A program made the translations under genes and the position numbers. Positions 1 to 11,143 of a stretch of 64,000 bases of DNA are shown here, in pieces. Under the pieces are notes generated by a model. That model saw only the letters and a list, made by a program, of their open reading frames with translations. It did not search any database and was not told where the DNA came from. The stretch is from Xanthostigma xanthostigma (Eukaryota > Arthropoda > Insecta > Raphidioptera > Raphidiidae), in contig OY754472.1 of NCBI GenBank assembly GCA_963575645.1, forward strand, positions 30,505,401 to 30,569,400. Reading direction: 5' to 3'. Position 1 is the stretch's first letter, and each line of letters begins with the position of its first letter.

Positions 1-249
1 TAAAAACCGTCCACTTATTTTGTTTTTTGTATATTATCCCTTTTATTTTTTACTTTGTTTTAAAACAAGATTTCAAGGGTACATTCTTTCAAGAGATGGC
101 ACGTTCGATTTCATACAAATCAGAAGTTTACTTTTAAATCGATATAAAATTTTATAGCGAATGGGGTCTACTTTGATTGTTTATTGCTTAGCAAGTCGCA
201 ATGTCTGTAGTATAAGAATCGACATAATGACTCACGTTGCTCGTTAAAC

Positions 250-1175
250 ATACTGGGACTGTATTCGCAGCTTTTTTTTTCGTTATATTGCTAGCACTCG
301 TTTTTATTAGTCGGTGGAGGGGATTTTCAATGCGCTTGTGTGCAAAATCACGTGTTTTTATTAAATATATATGTTACGGTTAATACAAGAAAGTAGTTTA
401 TTCGCGAATTAACCGGCTAATACTCGAATTAACCTACGTCAAGGATTGATTAATTCGGATAATTAGCCGATTAATTCGCGAATTAACTTTCTTGTATTAA
501 CCGTAACATATAGATAGATAGATATAAATTTATTCATTAAATACCAAAAAAATTGGCGTAGAATAAGTCAATACATATACAAAAAATACAAAGAATAATT
601 AAATAATGCTAATATCGTAGTAGTCTTTAGTAGTGTAAGGACATTTACTTACCAAGATGTTTTTGAGTTCACTTCTTAATTTTTTTGCTGACAAATTTTT
701 TAGTCTGCAGGATAAACGATTATAAAGATTAAACTAACGTGACTTTTGTTCTTGGTGGACGCAAAAGGAATGCAGACTGACCTCTGGTGTTAAAATTATG
801 ATCGATTTCATATTTAGAAAAAAAAAACTGTAGTTTTCTTTGACAAACATGACTGACTCCAAAATATATATACTAGGCAATGTAAGAATTTTATTGTTTA
901 TGAAATAGTTCCTGCAAGAATCGCGAGGTTTAAGACCAAAAATAATTCTGATACACATTTTTTGTATTACAAACAGTTTCGAGACGTTTTATATAATTTT
1001 CTTGCATCTGGTTGTAATAACTAGATGTAAAAAATTTATAGAGGCTATATATTTAATAAAAACACGTGGTTTTGCGCACAAGCGCATTGAAAATTTCCTC
1101 CACCGACTAATAATAACAAGTGCTAGCAATATAACAAATTCGCTATTATAACGGAAAAAAGCTGAGAATATGCTC
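250..1175. mobile_element. Non-autonomous DNA element with ~110-bp terminal inverted repeats
   Basis: The stretch at about 255-369 is repeated in inverse orientation at about 1047-1172 (shared landmarks TTATATTGCTAGCAC, TAGTCGGTGGAGG and TTCAATGCGCTTGTG). The interior has no long reading frame. A second MITE (369-511) sits at the inner edge of the left arm. The exact ends and target duplication could not be fixed, so the superfamily is unassigned. Confidence 0.6.
369..511. mobile_element. 143-bp palindromic MITE
   Basis: Both ends carry ATATGTTACGGTTAATAC in inverse orientation and the interior is itself nearly palindromic around TTCGCGAATTAA. There is no coding capacity. It lies inside the larger inverted-repeat element at 250-1175. 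Confidence 0.65.
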
Positions 1176-1372
1176 CCTATACATCCCTAATATGCCTCAA
1201 TTTTTTTTGTAGATCGGTTCATTAATTAGAAATTGTCGCTATCTAAAAAAGTAACTGCATAATTATAGTGTATAGAAAAATATTCTGAATAATAATATTT
1301 TTTAAGGCCAATTTAATTTAATAAATTAATGCCATCTCTTGAGGAACTGAGTTACTTGAAGTCTAACCTTAA

Positions 1373-1625
1373 GCTGGAAATTCACTACGCGGTACTATCC
1401 AACTGACTCGACTTGTGTAATTTAAAATCACACCATATACCCATTACGAGGCGTAACAAAGCGAGTAGCGGAGCGTGGAATGCACAAATGGCAAAACGAC
1501 TCTCCGCTTTGATTCGGGACAGTTTACCGACAATGAACGGCAAGTACAAGTAACTCGCGAGGTATCGGTAACGAGTAATCGGTACTAGTGAAATATTGGC
1601 AAGTACCGTGTAGTGAATTGCCGGC
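1373..1625. mobile_element. 253-bp MITE flanked by TTAA (piggyBac-type target)
   Basis: The left end GCTGGAAATTCACTAC and the right end GTAGTGAATTGCCGGC are imperfect inverted repeats of about 24 bp, each directly flanked by TTAA (1369-1372 and 1626-1629). TTAA duplication is typical of piggyBac-mobilised elements, but the TIR does not start with the usual CCC, so the assignment is tentative. Confidence 0.5.
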
Positions 1626-2426
1626 TTAATAATTATGAGTCAGAAAACTTTATTTTATGTTATGTACCAATGGTGACAATTCACATTTGGTGCTTTAAAG
1701 AAATATTAGAAATAGGAGAAAGATACATGACTGCTAAGGGCTAATGTTTAATTATTTTTTTTTTATTATGAAAATGTTTACATCTAAATACTTAATTATT
1801 ATTTTGTCATATCTAATTATGCTTAGTTAATTACTTTAAAATGTGCAAAAAGTAATTCTTAAAAACGACTGTATTTTCATTAAAAATGTAAATATTACTT
1901 TGTAATCAATTCGCAATACTTTTACTGTAATGTTATATTCATTTTAATAAACCTTAAAAAAAGTTATTTTCAACGAATTTGTTGTTCTTCAAAAACACTA
2001 CTTGTTCGCTACGTGCACAAACCTTGTTTGCTCCGTGCATGCCTAGTGTGACTGTCTGCTGGTTCAGATATCGTAATTAATGGCGAATTTTATTTAGAAA
2101 AATAGAAGGCATAATCAATGAAAAATAATCTAAATACTTGTTATATAAAACGTTTATTTAAATAACATTACAAAACAAAATTATAAGTAGTTGGTGCAGA
2201 AGTCACATTCAAGGAGATTAGAGAAGAGAAGTATAGAGATTTCGCAATATAACCTATTAATACTTCTAGTTAAAAAAACTTCCGTTGTTCGTCACTGTAA
2301 ACGTTCTACCTATAGTTACTCAAGGTCATGCACACAGCGAGTAGTATATACAAAGAAGTGTTCAACTAACTTGAAAACAATACGGGCTAATGGCACCTTT
2401 CAAACGTAAGAAATCAATTTCATTGG

Positions 2427-3266
2427 TCACTGTACACCATAGAGATATAAGTACTAGAGTACGCTAGCGGGTATGCTTGCCATAAGTGAAAGTGTCTGCC
2501 GTTCAGAGAGAGAACGCTGCAAACGTTCCGTATCATTATGGGTGCGTTCCGATATGCACTGCGACCACTGTACAGTGTGACGTCAATTTAGTATACTGTG
2601 AACACGTTCCTTTATAGACAGTTATACTGGTTACTATTTAAAACGGAACGCAATCCCGTATACTGTCAGCCGCATTTTTTGGCGCAGCGTTCAAATGAGT
2701 GTATTAAAGTTTTCTAGTTCATTAAAAAAAAACTGTTGTTGGAGTTAATATTAATTGTAAATTGAATTTATAATATAATAAAAGTAAGTAGTTTTTCATT
2801 AAAAAGAATATGTTTTAATGTCTAATAAGGTTATTTTTGCAATTATTCCATTGTTTTAGTTATTAATTCAAACTAATTACAGAGCTTTATAATTTTTGTG
2901 ATTAAACTGTAGGTATTGTTTATAAGACGTTAGGCACTCGAGTGGTTTTGACAGATCACGTGATCAAAGTACTGCGAGTACCTTACCTCGAAAACGACAG
3001 TGCTCACAGTAGAATATGCCAGCGATTTATGACTTCATATATTTCCCTAGGGTACTGCGGCAGTATACTGGCAGTCTATAACGGAACGAATTTTTCTACA
3101 GTGATAGCACTGTGCAGTGCTCGCAGTGCATATCGGAACATAACCTTAATATTTATGTTTACTCAAATCAGCATTGTTTTTATCATTAGTAACCATGGAA
3201 CTTTTCTCTCTCTGACACTTTCATGGCTCACTCGCGTACAGTATAATATCTCTATGCTGTACACAC
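2427..3266. mobile_element. Nested inverted-repeat element
   Basis: Outer arms (about 2427-2515 and 3195-3266) share the CATAGAGATAT and GAAAGTGTC blocks in inverse orientation. Inner arms (about 2540-2640 and 3040-3145) share GTTCCGATATGCACTGCGA. The open frame at 2942-3319 is a by-product of the arms and resembles no protein I know. Confidence 0.45.
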
Positions 3267-4093
3267 TGCTTGTAAAACTAATAGAAATTCTGCTGATTGA
3301 ATATCATTATTGTCCTTAATTTAATGATTTTAATGCATTGGAAACTACAATAGTGTAGGTCCCTGTGTTACCTATAGTAGCATGTTGAATGCAATATACA
3401 GTGAAGTCCGCTTATTATGACGATGTTTATAGTGACCAATCACTTATTATGTCGCATATACCCAATGCCAAACTAGCACAAACTTTTAAGTCTGATTAGA
3501 ATTACTAAATGATTCCGGTTAATTTGATCGAGTGGTTACATTGGCGTAATTATTCAATTGTTTTGTCTGGTTGTCTCAGATAAACAGTTTATTTGGTATG
3601 CTTTTGTGTACGTAATTTTCATTATTTGTTTATTATGCCATCCATTTAGTATGACCCTACTATGGAAAGAGATAGTAGACTATAGATGCTCGACAAGTGA
3701 GGTCATTAGGCTTACTCAATCGCCATTTCCATCGAATATTATTACAAACGGAATCCACTGTAATCGTAAAAAAATGTATTTTTTGACGGGACCAATAAGT
3801 TTTTTTTTTGGAAACTCTAACAAGGATTTCATTCCATAAAACAGTAGTGACATCTGACGTAGTTATAAAGCCCTTTAAGTGACGAATTTTAGCGTCAATC
3901 GTTCTCGCCATTGTCAACATTTTCATGCTGATTATTATACAGTATGAAGTATACCTTTTACGCTAGTATTAAATTTTGAAAATATCAGAATATCGATAAT
4001 TAAATGATCATATTTATGAAAACGACAATAATGAGTCATTTACGATGTGATTGAAAAATTGATAAATATATTTTATGTATCTTACATAACAGT
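3267..4093. other. Intergenic stretch, no gene supported
   Basis: A short block near 3401 (CAGTGAAGTCCGC) resembles the end of a pogo/Tigger-type element, but no matching opposite end was found. Two overlapping frames (3558-3839 plus, 3660-3926 minus) have no recognisable domain. The sequence downstream of the stop codon at 4094 should hold the 3' UTR of the FLYWCH/MULE/RING gene. Confidence 0.3.
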
Positions 4094-7000
4094 TCATTCC
4101 ATTTCTGTAAATCCTTTGAGTGTAGCTCTACAAACCGGACATTTATTTTTTTCCGAAACCAATCTCATGGCACAAACGCTGCAAAACGGACTGTGGTTGC
4201 ACGGAGACAGCTTGCACCTGGCCTCCCAATCTTCGTCTTCGCAAGAAATGCACACTTTCTCGCCGAGATAATTCTTCAACGATTTTGAATCGCTCTTGCT
4301 TTTACTTTTCGTTGCCACTTGCGCTTTCGGGGGCGGAGTGTACACAGTTTTTGATGTTTTCTTTTTTTTACTCGCCGATTCAGAAGTCCTGTCTTCTTGT
4401 TCATCCGTGTATTTCTTTCGATCTGCCGGTTTTATTTCTTTACCGGTAATTTCGTAACCGTGAATGAATTCAACTTCTTCGTAATCGTCTTTCCACAACC
4501 GTAACACGTTTTCAATATTTTTTACGATTTCAATCGCTCGCTCCAAAAACGGGAATGTCGGTAAACGTCCAGTTTCGAGCATGCGCCATGCTCGAGTCAA
4601 TTTTTCATCGTGTGTCAATAGTTTCGTCTTACGTTCGCGACAAATTGCGTGGCCGCCTTGGAGCAGTTCAAAGTCACGGAAAGTCAAACATTCAATTTCT
4701 TTAAGCTTTTCTGTAACAAACGCAAGACGTTAATCACGATTTAATTGAAGATATTTTTGACATTACTAACTATTGGGGTTATCAAATATTAATTGATTAT
4801 TATATAAATTCTTCAATAAATAAAATTATCGACCAATTTCTCAGACAATATATTAACAAAAAAATATATTAAAAATAAATAGAAACTAAATAAGTATTAA
4901 TTATTTTTTATATTTTTAGATCCGTTCTGAAGAAGAACCAAATCCGGATCGAAACGTTAATGTATTAATTATATATTTTTTTGTTAATATATTGTCTGAA
5001 AAATTGGTCGATAATTTTATTTATTGAAGACTTCTAATCAGACGTTAATCAAAGATTTGAATGATTATTATATAATTGTTATTATTTTTAATAAGACACT
5101 GAAAATCCAATCAATACTTTTAATTTTATTTGGCTTGATCTTTAAAATTCGTGCGCATTAAATAAAGGTAATCAATTTACTAAAATTAAAAGTTTTTAAA
5201 GTCATTAAAAATCTATAAAGATCAAAGGAACCCATCGACGCTTACACAATTTATCTATTATTTTGCTTATAGCCTACCTGTAAAAGTCCATGCATTGGTT
5301 ATCGTGTGGAACCTTTGTCTGATCGTTTTGTGGAACATTTCGATATTGTTATTAACTTTAGCGGGAGTGTTGAATACAGAAAACAATTCGGGTGTAACAT
5401 CGGCCCACCAAACTCGGTCGAGATAATCGAACAATGGAATGGCCATGTCGCTCACCAATCGTGACTTTGATACCTTTTCGATCGTGTTTATACCGACCGG
5501 AATCTTTTCCTTTGGTAATAAGGCTAGCGATAATACCATTTTAATTATATTCCGAATGTCATTGTTGTCCTCTGCAACTGTCGCTATGCCCAGTAGTGAC
5601 ATCTTTTGATACACGTGCTGAAATAATGAAATGCATAATCTATACTAATATACATAATTCTTGGTATGTACAGGGTAGATATGAGCGCCGCGCCGGCGCG
5701 CCGTCGCCGCCGACGATTCCCTCCCGCCGCCGTGAAAATGTAACGGCGCGCCGAGCGAAAAGACACATGTTTAAACGATCAGAAAATGTTAAAAACATAT
5801 TTTTAAAGACTACTTTATATTTTTTTATGACATAAAAGAAACATCTTTGTTTTCTCTAAGATTTATTTTCTTGTTAATTGTTATTAGAACTTTATGACAA
5901 CGTTGATTTTTTTCTGCCAATCGAAGTGCCAAAAATATTTTAGCTCTAGGCTAGAAACCAGTTCCTTATAAAAATAATTTGTGTTAAATAAATAATAATT
6001 CTGATTGTTAAACTACATGTTTTGTTTAATTGTATCCTGCCCATCATTAAAAAATGCTCCTAAGGTCACGCCGCCGACTACGCCGCCGCCGCCGACCTCA
6101 AAAAGTCGGCGCGCCGCCGCCGCTCCTTTACCCATCGGCGCTCATATCTAGTACAGGGTGACATATGGGAAACGGACGTTTTTCAAATGAATGTATAATA
6201 ATCAGTTGTTTTTGATGAAAAAAAAAAATAATTTGTTTTAAAAAACGACAGATCAATATCTACCATTTGATTTAATATAGGTAGTTAGGTATGAAAAATT
6301 ATATCATTCAGGTGGCGGCCATTCTCTTGAATGCACACTTCAAGTCTGTGCCGAAAGTTATCCATAACTTTCGCTAACAGTTCTCGTTCAACCAAATGCA
6401 CCTCTTCTGTAATGGCATCTTTTAACTTCATTAATGTTTCCTGTTAATCTGAAACCTTTAATCCATCGCCGGATTGTATTACGGCTTGGAATTGCGCCAT
6501 TCCGACCGATATTAAAATGGCGACGAAAGATCCGCTGTGTTGCAATAACAGACTCACCATTTCGAACGAACGTATCGTACGCGAACACTCGCTGCTGTAT
6601 CGTCTACTGCTCCATTTTATCTAAAACGGTAGGTCACTTCGAAGCAAACGTTCTAAACCGCAACAATTTTCCACCACTGATAGCTGTGTACTAGCCATTC
6701 TAAAAACGTCCGTTTCCCATATGTCACCCCGTATATAATGAATTTTTTTAAAAACATATGACCGTGATTTTTGATTTCTTAATGACATTGGCGCGTCGTA
6801 CGCGAACGACAATTTTTGTTATAAGTGTGGCGCTTCTTGTAATACCCAATACTCGGTGTTTCGTGAACCCCAGCAGTCTAAAGCACTGTGTCAAGTGGTT
6901 AACGCGGCCCTGCCCAGTTATATATGTGTCATTTAAATTCTTTGACTTCACAAAAAAAAAAAGAACAACCAACTGAAAACAATCGAATATAAGTTAACAA

Positions 7001-9950
7001 ATGAAATATTAGTTTTACCTGTGCATAATGGAAATAGCTTCCTTGAACCGATGCTTTGGGATAAACTTCTCTAAGCGCCAGTTGGAGAGGTCTCTCGTAA
7101 TCCGTTATAATCAGACTTGGGCTCAGCAATGGCGCTGAGTGTTTCAAATGGCCTAATACTGCATGGTACATCTCATATGTTTTCGCACTAATCAATGCGT
7201 AGAGTATAGCATGCGACTGTAATGAAAAAAAGAACTTAGAACAGTTTAAAATATGTAAGGATTAGGTAGAAACATTTCAAACTTTATTTTCCACTGAAGA
7301 ATTAAAACTTCCCCTACTCAGTCATCTTATGATGCCATCCGACTGGAAATGTTTCTTTGAGGAGAACACTGAACAAGGAAATAGAAGATCTTGCTATCTA
7401 CATTCTAGACACATAGGCGTAATAAGAGCGCGATTGGGGCATCAAAAAACCAAAAAGATCACACGAGAATTCTGTTGCGTTAAAATAATGTAAGTATTTA
7501 AAGTTTTTAGAGATGATATTTTAAAATTTGATTGCGTTTATGAGGCTACAAATGCTGATATCGAAGCTGTATCTAGATAAATGAAAGTTAAATTACTGAC
7601 ATGTCCGAACATAATAGCGTGGACAGAAAACATGTATTTAGCGTCCGTTATACACGGTTCCATGATAAAACTGGCATCGACGTGTATCTCCGTTGCAGGT
7701 GATAACTTTTCTATAAAGTCTGGATTGGCAAATATGATTCCAACGCTTCCGTCACTCCCGGCAACGCTCGCCGAATAAAAAGGTCGACCTTGTGTCGTTT
7801 GTGCGAAGCGTCTCCATTCCGGCAGAGCAATCAGATCACCGTAATCGAGTAAATTTGCCGGATGTCTCGGCTGAGTTGTAGCTCGAGCACGGCGTAAAGT
7901 TGTCTCTATTGACTGGAATGCCACCAATGCTGATACGTTTGGAAATCTGAAAATAGATATTGGTGTAAGTCTACTTCCGATCAACCGTTGCCGCTGTAAA
8001 TCTGATAAGAATCCGTATCTGAATACGGATATTTGGTTTTAAGATCCGCGGATACGGATCTTAACTTTCTTAGAGTACGCGGCGGTAAATATTGCACATC
8101 AACCTTCGGAAAGAGACTATCTGTTATGGGAAAAAGTTATTGACTTCTTTAAGAGTTAACTCTCATAACAGATTGTCTCTTTCCAAAGATCGATGTGCAA
8201 TATCTCATTATAAAGATAGTTTTTTATTAGTACCTTTGAGTTATGTACTATTGGTATGGTACTCACTACGATAATTTTTTGCAATATAAAGGTGCCAAAT
8301 ACGATTTTAAGAAATAAAAAATAATCTGAATGGAATTTAACAGTTTTTCATTATTACCTAATCACCTAGATATATAAAATTTCATCTATGAATTGAAAAT
8401 TAATAAGTTAAAAGATCCGCCATAAAACTGACGGATACGGATCTTTCTTCTCCCTCGGATATCCGCGGATACGGATATCCGGCACATCACTAGTATACTA
8501 TGACGTCGTTCTCTGTCGACGAGAGAAAGACAGGAAAATATGTCTCCAACAGAGGACATGGTTTCCGAAGCTAAGCAAGTCTATGAAAAATATTCATATT
8601 GGTCAGTCAACGATTAAAAAAAATGTCTTACTCTAAGCATGCTTGATCGTAAATAGATTTCAAAGTTCCAGCTTGAACAACGACACGTTTCTTGAGTTCT
8701 TGAATAAAAGTAGCTCTCTGTATCAAATGAGGATCCGGGGCATGGTTGTGTTGTTTTTTTAATAAAATAGGACCGATGTCTCCGTCTAGTGGGACTGTTG
8801 CTCTTGCGCTGCATCCTAGGGGATGACGTTGAGCACATTGCAAATACCTGATGACAAAACAGTTTTGCAATTTGAATATCTGAAAGATTTTACTTGCCAT
8901 ACCTAATATTATAATTTCTTGAAATTTCGATAAATCTCTTCTACTACATATAATTACAAACGATACAATATTGTTAATAGTACCTCTACTATTAATAATA
9001 TTGTATCGTTTGTAATTTAATAGTAGAGATACTATTAATAATATTGTATCCTATGTACTTTTATGAGTGAAAGGTAAAGCCGGGTAGTCATTAGCGAGCC
9101 GTAACCGTAACATGTGTGATACAGTAACGAGGTTCTAGTGTGTACGCGTATTACAGTTTAGGCTCACGACGTCGCCGGAACGCTTTCACCAAGCGTACTC
9201 ATTTTGCGAGCTGTAACTGTAACCAAATAGATACAGTAACGAAGTTCTAGTGTGTACGAGAAGGCCAGTGGCCTGACAAGCCGGATTTATCCGCAGTTTC
9301 CTCTGACCATTCACTCATGACTATAAACTCGAATATTCTATTGTTGATACAACAAATAAGTTACAACCTCTCCTCTTGACGTCCACAAGCGCACTGCGAG
9401 CGCCCTTTGATTCGCGGCAAAAACCGACAATCGTCGGCTCGCTGCAAGCGGCACGCGTACCGCTCGCAGCAGGCTTGCGAACCACGTACACACTATGTTT
9501 TTTGGTTACAGTACATGCAACGGTTACGGCTCGCTAATGAATACCCGGCTTAACATGTATTACAATAAGCTGGTACCTTTTTTTGTCTGTTGTATAATTG
9601 CAGTGGTACGCAAATCCGTCGTAAACTATGAGATTCGTGTTGCGTCTTTGACCCTCTATTTGCACCGCAGGCTCAATTTTTATATCCATTTCATCTTCTT
9701 CCTACAAGCGAAATGAAAGTCATAATAATGGCAACATAAAATATTGGTACGGGTATATTTTATCTGCGATTGACAGAATATTATATAATTTTGACGATTG
9801 ACACAGAATCATCAAAGTCAGACAGTCAGTTAGTTAATTGGTAAAATAAATGACCTACAATAAATGATTGTTTAAAGATGTATGAAAAAGTTGACATACC
9901 ATCATATACATATTTTCAGTTTGTTGATATTCTGGTGGTAAAGCAGTCAT
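4094..9950 (-). CDS. FLYWCH / MULE transposase-like / RING protein, seven coding exons
   Basis: Seven exons join in frame: 9900-9950, 9577-9701, 8632-8847, 7601-7946, 7019-7216, 5278-5617 and 4094-4710 (1893 nt, 630 aa). All junctions are GT-AG and phases agree. Residues about 28-90 look like a FLYWCH zinc finger (conserved Y-L-Q-C, G-C and HNHAPD). Residues about 190-330 look like a MULE DDE domain, with HVDASF (D about 221), ITDYERP (D about 285) and GSYFHYAQ. A basic, serine-rich linker leads to a C-terminal RING (about 577-620, CISC ... CNHSPFCSVC ... CPVC). MULE transposases are cut-and-paste enzymes; a RING suggests ubiquitin-ligase activity. No terminal inverted repeats were found around it, so it may be a domesticated transposase. 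Start: ATG at 9950, followed after 17 codons by a GTATGT donor. A start at 9689 is possible. Function in the host is unknown. Confidence 0.75.
4809..5031 (+). repeat. Foldback element with hammerhead-like core (intron of FLYWCH/MULE gene)
   Basis: Arms of about 60 bp (4809-4870 and 4963-5031) sharing AAAATTATCGACCAATTT are inverted copies. The centre contains CTGAAGA (4927-4933), a short stem GAACC/GGATC, then GAAAC (4951-4955), the order found in hammerhead ribozymes. Penelope-like retroelements are known to carry such motifs. The lone arm motif reappears near 25940. Confidence 0.45.
5676..6150. mobile_element. 475-bp GC-rich hAT-type MITE
   Basis: The 15-bp ends TAGATATGAGCGCCG and CGGCGCTCATATCTA are exact inverted repeats, flanked by the perfect 8-bp duplication GTACAGGG (5668-5675 and 6151-6158). 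The subterminal regions are runs of CCG/GGC, strikingly GC-rich against the surroundings, while the middle is AT-rich. No coding capacity. Confidence 0.85.
6285..6615 (-). pseudogene. Mariner-like transposase remnant, internally deleted
   Basis: From ATG at 6615 the frame has a stop at codon 4, then reads a helix-turn-helix N-terminus (FAYDTFVRNGESVIATQR ... PSRNTIRRWIKGFRLTGN) as in DUF4817-type insect transposases. Directly after it, in another frame, comes a transposase C-terminal tail (FRHRLEVCIQENGRHLNDII). The whole catalytic core is missing, so it cannot encode an active enzyme. Confidence 0.75.
8003..8492. mobile_element. hAT MITE copy, left end missing
   Basis: It is closely similar to the complete copy at 19034-19560 and ends in ATCCGGCACATCACTA, but the matching left terminus is absent. 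It contains the characteristic ATACGGAT runs and an internal inverted repeat (near 8092 and 8150-8205). It lies in the intron between exons 7601-7946 and 8632-8847 of the FLYWCH/MULE gene. Confidence 0.7.
8950..9050. repeat. Short AT-rich inverted/direct repeat cluster
   Basis: ATTACAAACGATACAATATT occurs near 8951 and its inverse near 8997-9017; a further copy of ATTAATAATATTGTATC follows at about 9032. It is probably a small palindromic MITE fragment in the same intron as the 9078-9550 element. Confidence 0.4.
9078..9550. mobile_element. 473-bp MITE with TAA target duplication (PIF/Harbinger-type)
   Basis: Ends AGCCGGGTAGTCATTAGCGA and the near-exact inverse at 9510-9550 are flanked by TAA (9075-9077 and 9551-9553). 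Trinucleotide duplications of this kind are typical of PIF/Harbinger elements. Internally, a block with GATACAGTAACGA and TTCTAGTGTGTACG is present twice (about 9108-9155 and 9213-9262). It lies 26 bp from a donor site of the FLYWCH/MULE gene without breaking it. Confidence 0.65.
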
Positions 9951-10670
9951 CCTGAGGCCTTCTTAGATGAAAATCAGTCACGAAGAAAATCCTTAAAAAC
10001 AATTTTCTATTATAAATGTGAATATATTTCTTCAAGATATTTTAATGCCAGTCCGATTGAATTTCGTCTTAAATTGACAAAGTACATAAAAGTAATTCAT
10101 CCTGTGATGTCTCAAAATTGAAATTATTTGCAATTTGACATATCAAAATTTAGAAACTAAACGTGTGGTTACAAAACTTTTAATAATAATAAATACGTAC
10201 AGATGACTATTGGGACAAAAATTTTATTCCGAATACTTTACAAATGGCTGCCGTTTGGGATAAATGCTTGCAGAATTGATTACTGTCTCCTATTTTTCTT
10301 CTTCATATATTTTGAGAATAAGTCCGAGTTTCATAATACCTATCAATTGAACATAATATTTTTTAGCGATTTTTCAAGCTTCTGAGAGTTTTAAAATTTT
10401 TAATCGACTTTAAAACATATAAAAATAACTTTTGAGTTTTTCCTTAATCAAATGAGTACTAAAATATAATTTGATAACATTGAGCGAAATTTGTTGACAA
10501 TTGAAAAAAGGTTAGGTACTTCAGCCCCCCCCCTCCTCGAAAATTCCTTTTAAAATAGATGTCTAATTAAAATTTAATAAATGCATATTTAATATTTGTT
10601 TATTTATTTGACTATACCTATAAAATAGAATCTCCTGCGGGCGTTTCCCCTACACACTACATACATGACA
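9951..10670. other. Intergenic AT-rich stretch
   Basis: This lies upstream of the first coding exon of the FLYWCH/MULE gene, so its promoter and 5' UTR should be here, but no TATA box or initiator is clear. The frame 10203-10385 has no homology I recognise. Confidence 0.3.
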
Positions 10671-10689
10671 TCTAATGTAGACTGTAGGT

Positions 10690-10797
10690 TTCTTCGTGAA
10701 GTGTGTGGGACAAAACAAGCGCGGGGGGGGGCGGTTTAAGAAATTTCTTATTTGCCCCCCCCCCCCCCCCGACCAAAAGCTGGGTACGCCCATGACG
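10690..10797. repeat. Degenerate repeat with 18-nt poly-C run
   Basis: The block ending GCTGGGTACGCCCATG matches, inversely, the GGGCGTACCCAGCTTTTG blocks at about 16760 and 45978. An uninterrupted run of 18 C (about 10754-10771) and a run of G nearby lie inside it. Confidence 0.5.
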
Positions 10798-11143
10798 ATA
10801 AGTATTGAAAAATTGATTTGTCAATGAAAAAAGTAGAACGAGATTAATAAAATATATGTTAACAAATTTATTAAATAAAGAAAAAATAAAAGAAAAAAAA
10901 TAATACGAAGTTAAAAAGCGTTGATTCATTAATAGCAATATATTTTTTTTTTTATTAAACAAACACAAACAAAAAATGAGCATCGGCTTATGCCAGTAGC
11001 ACTGAATAGCAATATTTTGATCATATTGCTCATTGATTAAAACATTAAATGTTTTGGCATTGGGCGTGTTTGGCCGAAGTAAGTACTTACTTACTAAACT
11101 TAGTAAGCCAGTTAGCATACAAAAATTAAAATCTTACAAGCTG

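Larger units (their letters stand above)
5669..6733 (-). mobile_element. Mariner-like element remnant, split by a hAT MITE
   Basis: The end GGGTGACATATGGGAAACGG at 6155 is repeated inversely near 6703-6728. The left tip was separated from the body by the hAT MITE at 5676-6150, which duplicated the tip sequence GTACAGGG. Without that insert the remnant is about 0.58 kb and contains only the two ends of a transposase gene. It lies in the intron 5618-7018 of the FLYWCH/MULE gene. Confidence 0.7.

Noticed and set aside
3558..3926. Two opposing frames of about 90 codons
   Set aside because: No domain recognised; the pogo-type end at 3401 suggests transposon sequence, though not proven.
10672..11118. 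148-codon minus-strand frame
   Set aside because: It runs through a poly-C/poly-G repeat and the end of a transposon; low complexity and no domain.
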